In this document: positions 33,505 to 42,075 of the stretch, piece by piece | How the letters are laid out: every line of letters starts with the position of its first letter | How positions within the stretch are numbered: the stretch's first letter is position 1 | Assembly: GCF_005893125.1 (NCBI RefSeq) | Contig: NZ_VCJS01000052.1 | Location: 1-64,000, forward strand | DNA from: Nonomuraea basaltis | Lineage (GTDB): Bacteria > Actinomycetota > Actinomycetes > Streptosporangiales > Streptosporangiaceae | Length of the DNA stretch: 64,000 nt | Direction of reading: 5' to 3' | The notes under the pieces: generated by a model | The model's database searches: none | What the model saw: the letters and a program-made list of their open reading frames with translations, nothing else | Told to the model about the DNA's origin: nothing | Made by a program: the position numbers and the translations under genes

Positions 33505-34266
33505 ATGAGAACCATCACATCTCCCGGTCCCGACCCCGGACACGGGCAGCCAGGGGCAGAGTCCAACGGCAGGACGACGAGACGTTTGCTGCTGTGCGGG
33601 GCGATCGCGGGCCCGCTGTTCGTCGTCGCGTTCCTCATCCAGGGCGCCACGCGCGCCCACTATGACCCGCTGCGCCACCCGGTCAGCTCCCTCGCGCTCG
33701 GCGAGTACGGCTGGGTCCAGACCGCCAACTTCATCCTCACGGGCGTGCTGACGCTCGCCTTCGCCGTCGGACTGCGGCGGGCGCTCAAAGCATCGGCCGG
33801 GCGCCCCCACTCGACGATCAGGGGCTCGCTCTGGGGTCCCATCCTGGTGGGGGTCTGGGGGGCCATGTTGGTCGGCGCGGGTCTGTTCACCACCGATCCG
33901 GTGAGCGGGTATCCGCCGGGAACCCCTGACCTGCTGGTGGAGTACAGCAGCCTGTCCGCCGAGCTGCACGATCTTCTCTCGCTGCCCGGCTTCGTGGCCA
34001 TCCCCATAGCGTGCGTGGTGTTCGCCGTGCGGTTCGCGCGGACGCGGGAGGTCGGGTGGGTCGTGTACTCGGCTGTCAGCGCGACGGGGTTCGTGCTCGC
34101 GGACGTGCTGGCGTCGATGGCGTTCGGCCAGAACCCGTCGCTGGTCGCCTACGGCGGGCTCGTCCAGCGGCTCGCGGTGACCATCGGCTGGGCCTGGCTC
34201 ACCCTCCTGGCGGTACGGCTGCTGCGCCGTCGTCCCAGCACACCCGCCCCGGTGACACGACGCTAG
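33505..34266 (+). CDS. DUF998 membrane protein
   Basis: The 253-residue protein has six or so hydrophobic segments, starting at about residue 28 (LLLCGAIAGPLFVVAFLIQG), and the DUF998 marks HPVSSLALGEYGWVQTANF near residue 60 and a HD-containing loop (SAELHDLLSLPGFVAI). DUF998 proteins are integral membrane proteins of unknown function. The ATG lies seven bases after a -10 box that is part of a large palindrome, implying a leaderless, tightly controlled transcript. The stop codon interlocks with that of the convergent gene (CTAG). Confidence 0.85.
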   Translation: MRTITSPGPDPGHGQPGAESNGRTTRRLLLCGAIAGPLFVVAFLIQGATRAHYDPLRHPVSSLALGEYGWVQTANFILTGVLTLAFAVGLRRALKASAGRPHSTIRGSLWGPILVGVWGAMLVGAGLFTTDPVSGYPPGTPDLLVEYSSLSAELHDLLSLPGFVAIPIACVVFAVRFARTREVGWVVYSAVSATGFVLADVLASMAFGQNPSLVAYGGLVQRLAVTIGWAWLTLLAVRLLRRRPSTPAPVTRR

Positions 34267-34988
34267 GTGCCGTGCGGTGACGACAGGGTGGCCTTGATGC
34301 CGGCGACGCGGCCGGACGCGTCGAAGTCGACGGCCGCTTCGAGGCCCGGCCCCGTGAGCGAGAGCGTCGCGTGGTCAGGACCGAACTCCGCGCCAAGCTG
34401 CCGTTTCACGGCATAGCTGTGCAGAGCGCGCCGGTGGTCCCTCAGCGACAGTCCGGCGATCGCCTGCTGGATGACGCGCATGACGCGGGTCGGCTCAGGC
34501 GGCGGCAGCCGGAACTCCGGGTGCTCCACGAGGAACGCGACGCGGGTGCCTCCGCCTGCGTCGCCGTTGTAGGAGGTCCAGTGGCCGGTCACGGCCTTGG
34601 CGGCCTCGGTGAGGAGCCCGGCGGCGAGGTGCGGCTCGGCGGGAGAACCGGGCAACGCGTCGAACGGGACCTCCGGGGAGCCGAGTTCGGCGATGCCGTG
34701 CCGCTGCCCGAAGTCCCGCAACGTCGCGGACGCCGCCACCAGCGAGTCCGGGAATCCGGACGGGTTCGCCCACGCCCACAGCCACGACCGCGGGCCGGGC
34801 GCGGCGCTGCCGAGCAGGTGGAAGCGAGTGCAGGTGATCGTACGGCTGCCGGTGAACTCGAAGCGCTGCTCCTGCAGGTCGGCGTTCCAGCTGTGGTCGG
34901 CGAGGACTTCCTCGAGGTGCAGCTGGTGTTCGAGCGAGAGCAGCGCGGCGTCGTCGAGGAGGTTCGTGAAGGTGAGCGAATCAGGCAC
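34263..34988 (-). CDS. DUF6882-like hypothetical protein
   Basis: A 241-residue soluble protein with no signal peptide. The segment FHLLGSAAPGPRSWLWAWAN, then ALRDFG-like and SYNGDAGGGTRVAFLVEHP, resemble proteins annotated as DUF6882 (assignment from memory). It starts at GTG 34988; no strong ribosome-binding site precedes it. It is convergent with the DUF998 gene, sharing CTAG for both stop codons. No catalytic motif is recognised. Function unknown. Confidence 0.7.
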   Translation of the reverse strand: MPDSLTFTNLLDDAALLSLEHQLHLEEVLADHSWNADLQEQRFEFTGSRTITCTRFHLLGSAAPGPRSWLWAWANPSGFPDSLVAASATLRDFGQRHGIAELGSPEVPFDALPGSPAEPHLAAGLLTEAAKAVTGHWTSYNGDAGGGTRVAFLVEHPEFRLPPPEPTRVMRVIQQAIAGLSLRDHRRALHSYAVKRQLGAEFGPDHATLSLTGPGLEAAVDFDASGRVAGIKATLSSPHGT

Positions 34989-35069
34989 TCCCGCAGACTA
35001 GAGGCCCGCCGACGGCTCCACCTGGCATTTCCGAGATTGTCGAGGCATGCCATGACAAGTTAGGGGCCG

Positions 35070-35792
35070 TCAGGCCGAGCGCCGGCTCAGGTACGCGTCC
35101 AGCTCGGCGGCACCGGTCAGCATGGCGCGCCCGCGGGCGGACAGCCTGCCGTGCCAGTCGCGCAGGGCGGTCGCCAGGGGTGCCAGCCCGCCCGCGGCCC
35201 GTACCTGCGCGAGCAGCGGTGCGATCTGCTCCAGCAGGTAGCCGCCCCGTCTCAGCTGGTGCGCGAGCTGGGCGTCCCGTACGTCGGCCGCGGTGTAGAC
35301 CCGGTAACCGGTCTGCGGATCGCGGCGCGGCTGGACGAGACCGGCGTGCTCCCACTTGCGCAGCGTCGCCGGCCGGATCCCGAGTTTCCCGGCCAGCGGC
35401 CCGATGAAAGTGACTCCGGGCTCGGAAGGGCCGGGCACCGCCGAGGGTTCCAGGTCGCGGAGCGCTCGCTCCACGGCCAGGAGGGTCCGGCGGTCGTCGA
35501 GGAGCTGGGCGTGGCTTTCGTCGATGAGCCGCAGAGCCTCCTCGACCGCATCCCGGTTCACCGCCTGCATGATCGACGTGGCCGTCTGATGGCCGTGGCC
35601 GGGCACCAGGGCGATGAACGCGCGGAGGGCCTGCGCGTGGAGTGAGGTGTAGGTGCGGTAGCCGTGGGGGGTGCGGCCAGCGGACGGGAGGATGCCGGCC
35701 TGCTCGTAGTTCCTGATCGCCTGCGTGGACAGGCCGTGTTCGCGCGCGAGGTCCACTGGCCGCAAGCGCTCACCGGGAGACATGGAGCTCAT
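35070..35792 (-). CDS. MerR family regulator with two HTH domains (TioE-like)
   Basis: The 240-residue protein contains two MerR-type winged helices: LRPVDLAREHGLSTQAIRNY with EQAGILPSAGRTPHGYRTY near the N-terminus, and a second, LAGKLGIRPATLRKWEHAGL with QTGYRVYTAADV, at about 130-185. This double arrangement is that of the TioE-like family found in actinobacteria. Starts at 35795 (GTG), 35792 and 35783 (ATG) are possible, and no ribosome-binding site decides between them. MerR regulators bind dyads in promoters with a long spacer; such a dyad lies about 65 bases upstream at 35856-35873. The effector is unknown. Confidence 0.88.
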   Translation of the reverse strand: MSSMSPGERLRPVDLAREHGLSTQAIRNYEQAGILPSAGRTPHGYRTYTSLHAQALRAFIALVPGHGHQTATSIMQAVNRDAVEEALRLIDESHAQLLDDRRTLLAVERALRDLEPSAVPGPSEPGVTFIGPLAGKLGIRPATLRKWEHAGLVQPRRDPQTGYRVYTAADVRDAQLAHQLRRGGYLLEQIAPLLAQVRAAGGLAPLATALRDWHGRLSARGRAMLTGAAELDAYLSRRSA

Positions 35793-35855
35793 CACCGTAT
35801 TGAAGGTCTGACGTCGTGAGAGGGCCGAACATCGAGCAAAAGCTTACTGCGAAGG

Positions 35856-35873
35856 TTCAACGCTACCGTTGAA
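35856..35873. promoter_or_regulatory. Dyad operator candidate for the MerR/TioE regulator
   Basis: TTCAACG-CTAC-CGTTGAA is a perfect 7-bp inverted repeat with 4-base centre, flanked by CTTAC on the left and GTAAG on the right (35843-35879). A related ACCGT-TTGAAGGT sequence recurs at 35794-35808, next to the regulator start. The plus-strand gene one would expect this dyad to control is absent: downstream lies only the 3' end of a convergent gene. Confidence 0.5.
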
Positions 35874-35909
35874 GGTAAGCCGTCAGTACCGTCGCATCAC
35901 CGTCCTGCG

Positions 35910-37781
35910 CTACCTGGAGTCCTGATCGGCGGGCACGGCGACCCGGCCGCGGGCGAGCACCTGCTCGCAGGCCAGCAGCAGCACCCCGGCGCTCCAGGCG
36001 TGCGACAGCGTCAGGTACATGCCCTTCGGCTGGAAGCAGTCCGTCTGGTAGTAGCGTTCGGTGATCATGCCGCGGTAGGCGTTGACGTCACCGTCGGCGG
36101 CCGGGAGGAGCTGGCGGAAGCACGCCAGGGTCTCGTGCGCCCGCTCCGCGTAGTAAGGATCGCCCAGGGCCTCCGACAGCTCGATCAGCTCCGCCGTGCA
36201 CACCAGCCCGTACGCGTGGACGTGCTGGTTCGACGGGGACGCCTGGTCGGAGCCCCGGGTGGCGAAGCCGTACACGCCGAGGGGGGTGCGGGGCCCGAAG
36301 CGGACGTTGTAGGAATAGCGGAAGGTGAGCATCCAGTCGGCGGCGCGGCGGGCCAGGTCGAGCCAGCGGCGCTCGCCCGTGCGGCGGTGCAGCGCCATGT
36401 ACGCGATCACCGCCGCGTAGCCGTCCTCCGACGTCGGGGCGAGGTCCACGTCCTCCGGGGCGCCGTAGATGAACTCGTCGTCGACGAACGAGGCGTAGTA
36501 CTCCCCCGCCCGCTCGGCGGCCCGGAGGTAGCCGGGGTCTCCGGTCTCTGCCAGGGCCGCCGCCCAGGTCAGGCCGGAGGCTCCCGACCAGGACAGGACC
36601 TCTCCGGTGGCGGCGTGGTGCAGCGTGCCGAGGTTGCCGTCGGGCCGCTGGCGGGCGACCATCGCGTCCAGATTGGAGCGGGCGGCGGCCAGCCACTCGG
36701 GATCGGGCCGCAGCCGCAGCGCGCGTACCAGGAACAGCGTGGCCTCGCCCAGCGTGCGCGCGTGCAGCGCGTCCTTGATCGGGGTCCAGCTCTGCGACCA
36801 GCCGGACCTGCGATACCAGGTGCCCCAGAACGTGCCGGACGGCGACAGGTTCGCGCAGATGAAGCCGATGACCCGTGTGGCGGCGGCGACGTGCTCGGGC
36901 CGTCCCCTCCGCAGCCCGTGCTCCAGGAGCGCCGCCGCCCACGGGATGCCGCTCACCCAGCCGACGTGCATGGCCTGCCGGTCCACCCGCTCGCCGTCGC
37001 CACCGCTCACCTCCCGGTCGAACCCCACCGTCTCCAGCAGCACGCCCGGGTCCGGGTCGTAGTGCCAGCGGTACAGCCCCTCGGCGGCGATGTCGGCCGC
37101 CGGCTCGACGCCCTCCCACGGCTCGATGGGGGCGGTGGCCAGGCGCAGCTCGCGGTCCTCGCGCAGCAGCGGCGCGTACGCGTGCCGGTCGGCGGGCAGC
37201 CGGCACGTCGCCACGGTGATCACGTGTGACTCGCCGGGCCGCCAGACGTGCGTGCCGGCCTCGGCGGGCAGCGGCAACGCCGAGCCGTAGTAGGTGATCG
37301 GATACTCCCGGTACGGGAACAGCAGCGAGATCGTGGCCCGCCCGCCCCCGTGCTCAGAGTGCTCGAACGCCAGCCCGGTCGTCCCCAGGGCGGACTCCTC
37401 GTCCGCGATCAGCGCGGCGCCGCCGGTGTCCCCCCAGACCATGACGGCCGGGGTCGCCGCCCGGTCCGCCCGGAAGCCCCACCGGGACGAGACCATCTCC
37501 TCGGGCCGGTCGGCGCCCGCCTCGAAGCGGGGGAACACCCGCTCGCAGGCCGCGGGCCGGTTCTCGCCGTAGAAGAGGCCGGGGATCAGCCACCACGGGT
37601 GGGCGGCGGGCACGGACCTGCTGACGCGCACGGTGCGGGCGGCGGGCGCCGCCCCGTCGTAGCGGACGATCAGGCGCAGCTCGCGGCGCCCGGTCGGCAG
37701 CCGCTCGCCCCACTCTCCCTCGACGGTGAACGGCTCCGGCGCCTCGACGACCACCTCTCCCCCGTCGGGGTCGGGGATCAC
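35910..37781 (-). CDS. Glycoside hydrolase-like protein with six-hairpin (alpha/alpha)6 barrel
   Basis: The 623-residue cytoplasmic protein (no signal peptide) has an N-terminal beta-sandwich region (1-250) and a C-terminal helical barrel with Trp/Asp-rich repeats: WYRRSGWSQSWTPIKDALHA, RRAADWMLTFRYSYNVRFGP and NQHVHAYGLVCTAELIELSE. I do not recognise an exact GH family; the architecture is that of six-hairpin glycosidases. The start is a GTG overlapping the stop of the GH38 gene (GTGA at 37781-37778), with GGTGGAAG just upstream. It is the third gene of a tightly coupled operon after the ROK-SIS and GH38 genes, so it probably trims a mannose-containing oligosaccharide. Confidence 0.75.
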   Translation of the reverse strand: MIPDPDGGEVVVEAPEPFTVEGEWGERLPTGRRELRLIVRYDGAAPAARTVRVSRSVPAAHPWWLIPGLFYGENRPAACERVFPRFEAGADRPEEMVSSRWGFRADRAATPAVMVWGDTGGAALIADEESALGTTGLAFEHSEHGGGRATISLLFPYREYPITYYGSALPLPAEAGTHVWRPGESHVITVATCRLPADRHAYAPLLREDRELRLATAPIEPWEGVEPAADIAAEGLYRWHYDPDPGVLLETVGFDREVSGGDGERVDRQAMHVGWVSGIPWAAALLEHGLRRGRPEHVAAATRVIGFICANLSPSGTFWGTWYRRSGWSQSWTPIKDALHARTLGEATLFLVRALRLRPDPEWLAAARSNLDAMVARQRPDGNLGTLHHAATGEVLSWSGASGLTWAAALAETGDPGYLRAAERAGEYYASFVDDEFIYGAPEDVDLAPTSEDGYAAVIAYMALHRRTGERRWLDLARRAADWMLTFRYSYNVRFGPRTPLGVYGFATRGSDQASPSNQHVHAYGLVCTAELIELSEALGDPYYAERAHETLACFRQLLPAADGDVNAYRGMITERYYQTDCFQPKGMYLTLSHAWSAGVLLLACEQVLARGRVAVPADQDSR

Positions 37782-40342
37782 CACGCTTCCACCGTGAACG
37801 CGCCCTTGCGGGTGCCCAGCTCGACGAGGTCCGTCTCGACCGCGGAGAACGGATCGTCCAGGGGGATCCGGAACGTACGGATCTGGCTCGGCCCGAAATC
37901 CGCCGTCAGCCTGACCCCGGCCAGCGGGATGCCGAGGGTGGCCACCGCGGCCCGCCCCGTGATCTCGACGGCGCGGACGACGAGGTCGCGCGGCGCGTCC
38001 TCGTGCTGCTTCACCGCGGTCACCATGACCTGGCCGCCGCCGTCGTCCAGATAGCCGGCCGCGCTCGGCAGCGCGCCGTCGTGGAAGCTCTCGAGCATCG
38101 CGCGCATCGGCGAGCCGAGCACCGCGGCCCGCCGCGTCAGCCCGGCGGTCCGCCAGTCGCCCGCGTGCGGCACCAGCAGGTACGTGAACCGCTGCGTCCC
38201 CTGGTCCTGGTAGGAGTAGTAGCCCTCGGGGTCCAGCAGCCGGGGGTCGTGCCAGGCGTAGACGGGGCTGCGCACGGCGGTGATGCCGATGCTGGGGCTG
38301 CGGCCGGGCGACTGCGGAGCGACGTCGTAGCCGTGCTTGGCGTTGTTGACCACGGCCAGCCCGGCGCGCCGGCCGTCCACGGCGCCCGACAGGTCCACCC
38401 ACGACTGCGCCGGCTCCTCGGCCCCGTCGATCGGCCTGACCAGGTGCCCGAACGGGATCTCGTACGTGGCCGCCGGCCCGTCCACGGCGACCGGGAACCG
38501 CAGCTTCATCAGGTGGGCCTGCTCGCGCCAGTCGAGCGTGACCCGCACCTCGACCGCGTCGTCGCCCCCGGCACCCAGGATGAACTCCTCGGCCATCGTG
38601 GAGCGGCCCCACTCGCGCTCGACGCGGATGCGGGCGCGCAGCGGGCCCCGCTCGCGCAGGACGATGTTCGTGGTCGCCATGGCCTCGCCCGGCCAGTCGT
38701 AGGACAGGACGCGGTGTCCCCAGGTGTCGGTGGGGTCCTCGCAGATCACCGTGTGCTCGCCGGCCGCCCCGGCCACCAGGTCCACGCCGGTGCGCTTGTC
38801 GAGCAGGCTCGACAGCCAGCCGGTGGCGGGGTCGAGCTCCAGGCGGAGCACGTCGTTCTCGATGTGGTGCTCGGAGGCGGACAGGCCGGTCGTCGCCATC
38901 GGGGCGCCCTGGCGCAGCCGGTAGAGGCGGTAGCCGAGCGGGGGCAGCTCCGCCTGGAAGACGGTGGCGCCGCGGCCCTTGTCGTCGGTGGTGGCGACCG
39001 GCTGGGTGCGCTGGCAGGGCACGTCCGCGCCGTCGGCGTCCACGACGTGCACGCCGGTGGGCGCGAGGCCGTACTGCATCTCGACCCGGGTCGTGACCGG
39101 CCACGGGTGCGGGTTGAAGACGACCACCGGCTGGGTGCCGGCCTCCTCCGGGATGCGGATGTCGCGGGCGATCACGTTGTGCGCCCTGGTGATGATCCGC
39201 TTGGAGATCGCGACCGCCTCGCCGAGCTGGTCGCGGGCGTCGTCGTAGGCGGGCTCGATGGCCGAGCCCGGGAGTACGTCGTGGAACTGGTTGAACAGCA
39301 CCTGCTTCCACGCGCGCTCAAGGTCCACGCGGACGTCGTGGCCGGCGATCGCGGCCCACCGCTCGGCCGACAGCACCGCCGCCTGCGCCCGGCGCTGCCA
39401 CGCCTTGACGCCGGAGTGCGAGGAGTAGCAGCCGGCCGCGTGGTGCTGCAGGTCGTCGCGCCATACCGGCAGCTCGGCCAGGCCCTGCTCGCCCAGGCGC
39501 TTGGCCATCTCGTCGAAGTAGCGGCGCGGCGAGGACATCGTCAGCTCGCCGAAGGTGCCCATCCGGTCGTAGCGGTGGATGGACTCGATGTTGGCCCTGG
39601 TGGGGCCGCCGCCGTGGTTGCCCACCCCGTAGAAGATCATCAGGTCGCCCAGCGAGCGGTCGAGCTGGCCGAGCGCCTTCTCCGTCTGCCCGGCGACCTC
39701 GCCGGGCGGGCTGCAGTACTCGAACGGGATCCGGTACGCCAGCACGCGGCTGCCGTCCGGGCTCTCCCACCAGAACATCGTGCCGGGCAGCTCGCTCTCG
39801 TGCGGTCCCGGGCGCAGGAAGCAGTAGGAGTCCATGCCCTGGCCGCGCAGGATCGCGGGCAGCATGGCGTTGTGGCCGAACGGGTCGACGTTCATGCCGA
39901 CCGACGCCGTGACCCCGAACTTCTCCTTCAGGTAGCGCTGGCCGTACAGGCCCTGCCGGACGAACGACTCCCCGGACGGCATGTTGCAGTCGGGCTCCAC
40001 CCACCAGCCGCCGGCCATGACCCAGCGGCCCTCGGCGACCTTCTCCTGGATCCTGGCGAACAGCTCCGGGTCCGACTCCTCCACCCAGGACAGCAGCACG
40101 ACCTGGTCGCAGGTGAAGATGAAATCGGGGTATTCGTCCATGCGGTGGATCGCCGACCAGAACGTCGCGCGGGCCTCCTGGTAGCCCTCCTGCCAGGGCC
40201 ACAGCCACACCGGGTCGAGGTGCGCGTTGCCGATCATGTGCAGGGTGCGGCCGGGGGTCGCCGCCGGGCGGGCGGTGCGCGGGAGGCCGTGCGGCTGGCT
40301 GCCGGAGGGGGCGTTGGCCATGGGGGCGGGGCGCTTGTTCAT
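37778..40342 (-). CDS. GH38 alpha-mannosidase
   Basis: The 854-residue enzyme shows GH38 zinc and catalytic motifs: GNAHLDPVWLW (H41, D43), GMNVDPFGHN with the nucleophile Asp, and FNQFHDVLPGSAI with a zinc His. The C-terminal half contains the usual beta-domains (QPVVVFNPHPWPVT, ENDVLRLELDPATGWLSSL). It is retaining, zinc-dependent and, lacking a signal peptide, cytoplasmic. It probably removes alpha-linked mannose from imported oligosaccharides. Its ATG overlaps the ROK-SIS stop (ATGA) and its stop overlaps the next gene's GTG. Upstream Arg-rich frame extension is rejected as a shadow. Confidence 0.92.
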   Translation of the reverse strand: MNKRPAPMANAPSGSQPHGLPRTARPAATPGRTLHMIGNAHLDPVWLWPWQEGYQEARATFWSAIHRMDEYPDFIFTCDQVVLLSWVEESDPELFARIQEKVAEGRWVMAGGWWVEPDCNMPSGESFVRQGLYGQRYLKEKFGVTASVGMNVDPFGHNAMLPAILRGQGMDSYCFLRPGPHESELPGTMFWWESPDGSRVLAYRIPFEYCSPPGEVAGQTEKALGQLDRSLGDLMIFYGVGNHGGGPTRANIESIHRYDRMGTFGELTMSSPRRYFDEMAKRLGEQGLAELPVWRDDLQHHAAGCYSSHSGVKAWQRRAQAAVLSAERWAAIAGHDVRVDLERAWKQVLFNQFHDVLPGSAIEPAYDDARDQLGEAVAISKRIITRAHNVIARDIRIPEEAGTQPVVVFNPHPWPVTTRVEMQYGLAPTGVHVVDADGADVPCQRTQPVATTDDKGRGATVFQAELPPLGYRLYRLRQGAPMATTGLSASEHHIENDVLRLELDPATGWLSSLLDKRTGVDLVAGAAGEHTVICEDPTDTWGHRVLSYDWPGEAMATTNIVLRERGPLRARIRVEREWGRSTMAEEFILGAGGDDAVEVRVTLDWREQAHLMKLRFPVAVDGPAATYEIPFGHLVRPIDGAEEPAQSWVDLSGAVDGRRAGLAVVNNAKHGYDVAPQSPGRSPSIGITAVRSPVYAWHDPRLLDPEGYYSYQDQGTQRFTYLLVPHAGDWRTAGLTRRAAVLGSPMRAMLESFHDGALPSAAGYLDDGGGQVMVTAVKQHEDAPRDLVVRAVEITGRAAVATLGIPLAGVRLTADFGPSQIRTFRIPLDDPFSAVETDLVELGTRKGAFTVEAW

Positions 40343-41967
40343 GCGGCCGCCCATGCGTCGACCTTCTCGCTGATCATGTGCAGCATCAGTGTGTGGATCT
40401 CCTGGATGCGCGGCGTCTCTGAAGAAGGGGCGAGGAGGACGTGGTCGGCGTGCTTGGCGGCGGCCCCTCCGTCGCCGCCGCCGAACAGTACCGTCACCGC
40501 GCCATTGCTCTGCGCGGTCTTGAGGGCGCTGACCACGTTGGGCGAGTCGCCGCTGGTGGTGAAGGCGGCCACGACGTCGCCCGGGCGAGCCAGCGCCTGG
40601 ACCTGCCGGGCGAAGACGTCCGCGTAGGAGTAGTCGTTGGCGATGCACGTCATGACCGTGGCGTCGGTCGTGAGCGTCACCGTGGGCAGCGGGCGGCGGT
40701 CGCGCTTGTAGTGGCCGATCAGCTCGCCGGTGAGGTGCTGGGCGTCGGCCGCGCTGCCGCCGTTGCCCATCGTGTAGAGCGTGCCGCCGCGGGCGAACGC
40801 CTCGATGAACAGGTCCGCGGTGGCCTCGACGGCCGGCAGCAGCGCCGCCATGCCCCGCGCGGCGGCGAGGTGACCCTCGACGTGCTCGGCGAGCATCGAC
40901 GGCAGCACCGCTTCCCCGTTCGTGTCCCGAGGGGAGACGGTTTCCCCCGCGCGCCCGTCTGGCCGGGACGCGGGCGAGGGCAGGGCGGACTGGTCAGACA
41001 TGAGTGGACTTCCTGAGACGAGAAGATCGTGTGCGACGGCGCCGGCGCCCACCACGCACACGCCCGCCCCGAGCTGCGCGAGCTCGATGCGCGCGCTGCG
41101 GGCCGCGGGCGGCATGGCGTCCCTGGCGACGGCGGCGGCGACGGGGTCGAGGAGCCGGGCTCCTGAACGGGTGACGCCACCGCCCAGGACGACGAGCTCG
41201 GGCTCGAACGCGTTGACCAGATCGGTGATCGCGCTGCCCAGCGCCCATGTGGTCTCGTCCCAGATCTCGCTCGCGAGCGGATCCCCGGACTCGGCGGCGC
41301 GGTACACGTCCTCGGCCGTCGGGAGTTCGACGGCGGACAGGGCCGAGGGCCGGCCCGCGGCCAGCGCCTCGCGGGCGCGCTCGGCGATGGAGGTCCCGGA
41401 CGCGTACGCCTCCAGGCAGCCCAGGCGGCCGCACGAGCACTTCCGCCCGCCTGGCCGCACCATGACGTGCCCCAGTTCGCCGCCGTTGCCGGCCGCGCCG
41501 CGGTGCAGGCGGCCGCCGATGACGGAGCCGCCGCCGACGCCCGTCGAGATGGTCAGGTAGAGCATCGTGCTGGTGCCGCGGCCGGCGCCGTACCGGAACT
41601 CGCCGAGCGCGGCGGCGGTGGCATCGTTCTCGAGCACGGACGGCACGCCGAACGCCTCCGCGGCCATCGCGCCCACCGGGACGTCGATCCAGCCGGGCAG
41701 GTGCGGCGGGCACTCCAGCACGCCGGTCGCGGTGTCCAGCGGCCCTCCGCAGGAGATGCCGACAGCGGCCACCTCGGGCAGCCCGGCCTCGGCGATCGCC
41801 TTCCTGCCCAGGTCGAAGAGCCTGGCCAGGACCGGCCGCGGCCCCTCCTCCCTGCGGGTGGGCGTGACCTGCCAGCCGTGGATCAGGCCATCGCCCGTGA
41901 CCACGCCGGCGGCGAGCTTGGTGCCGCCGATGTCCAGCGACAGAACAGGGGGAAGAACGTGCTCCAT
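40339..41967 (-). CDS. Fused ROK sugar kinase - SIS (GmhA-like) isomerase
   Basis: The 542-residue protein joins two enzymes. Residues 1-~320 are a ROK kinase: LSLDIGGTKLAAGVV for ATP, VENDATAAALGEF-like LENDATAAALGEF, GELGHVMVRPGGRKCSCGRL and GCLEAYASG with the zinc-binding His/Cys cluster. Residues ~360-542 are a SIS domain of the phosphoheptose-isomerase type: YTMGNGGSAADAQHLTGEL, AFTTSGDSPNVV and the C-terminal EIHTLMLHMISEKVD. A Pro/Ser-rich linker lies between. It starts at ATG 41967 after GGAGG. It likely phosphorylates and isomerises a released hexose or amino sugar; the exact sugar is not readable. First gene of the GH38 operon, 37 bases downstream of a LacI-type operator. Confidence 0.9.
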   Translation of the reverse strand: MEHVLPPVLSLDIGGTKLAAGVVTGDGLIHGWQVTPTRREEGPRPVLARLFDLGRKAIAEAGLPEVAAVGISCGGPLDTATGVLECPPHLPGWIDVPVGAMAAEAFGVPSVLENDATAAALGEFRYGAGRGTSTMLYLTISTGVGGGSVIGGRLHRGAAGNGGELGHVMVRPGGRKCSCGRLGCLEAYASGTSIAERAREALAAGRPSALSAVELPTAEDVYRAAESGDPLASEIWDETTWALGSAITDLVNAFEPELVVLGGGVTRSGARLLDPVAAAVARDAMPPAARSARIELAQLGAGVCVVGAGAVAHDLLVSGSPLMSDQSALPSPASRPDGRAGETVSPRDTNGEAVLPSMLAEHVEGHLAAARGMAALLPAVEATADLFIEAFARGGTLYTMGNGGSAADAQHLTGELIGHYKRDRRPLPTVTLTTDATVMTCIANDYSYADVFARQVQALARPGDVVAAFTTSGDSPNVVSALKTAQSNGAVTVLFGGGDGGAAAKHADHVLLAPSSETPRIQEIHTLMLHMISEKVDAWAAA

Positions 41968-42003
41968 TGGGCCTCCGAGCGGGAACGAGTGCCGCGTAAG
42001 GGC

Positions 42004-42021
42004 TGTGACATCGTTCCCACA
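42004..42021. promoter_or_regulatory. LacI-type operator upstream of the ROK-SIS/GH38 operon
   Basis: TGTGACATCGTTCCCACA is an imperfect 18-bp palindrome centred on CG (TGTG...CACA arms, A and T at conserved positions). The right half CGTTCCCACA recurs exactly at 44983-44992 and closely at 49108-49117, pointing to one regulator. It lies 37 bases before the ATG of the ROK-SIS gene. Confidence 0.65.
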
Positions 42022-42075
42022 CGGGATCCTAGGGCGACTTTTCCTCGCGGGTCAACGCACGATATGGGCGAATTG

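Noticed and set aside
37782-39311. Upstream extension of the six-hairpin glycosidase frame into the GH38 gene
   Set aside because: Extension is Arg-rich shadow; the GTGA overlap and ribosome-binding site place the true start at 37781.
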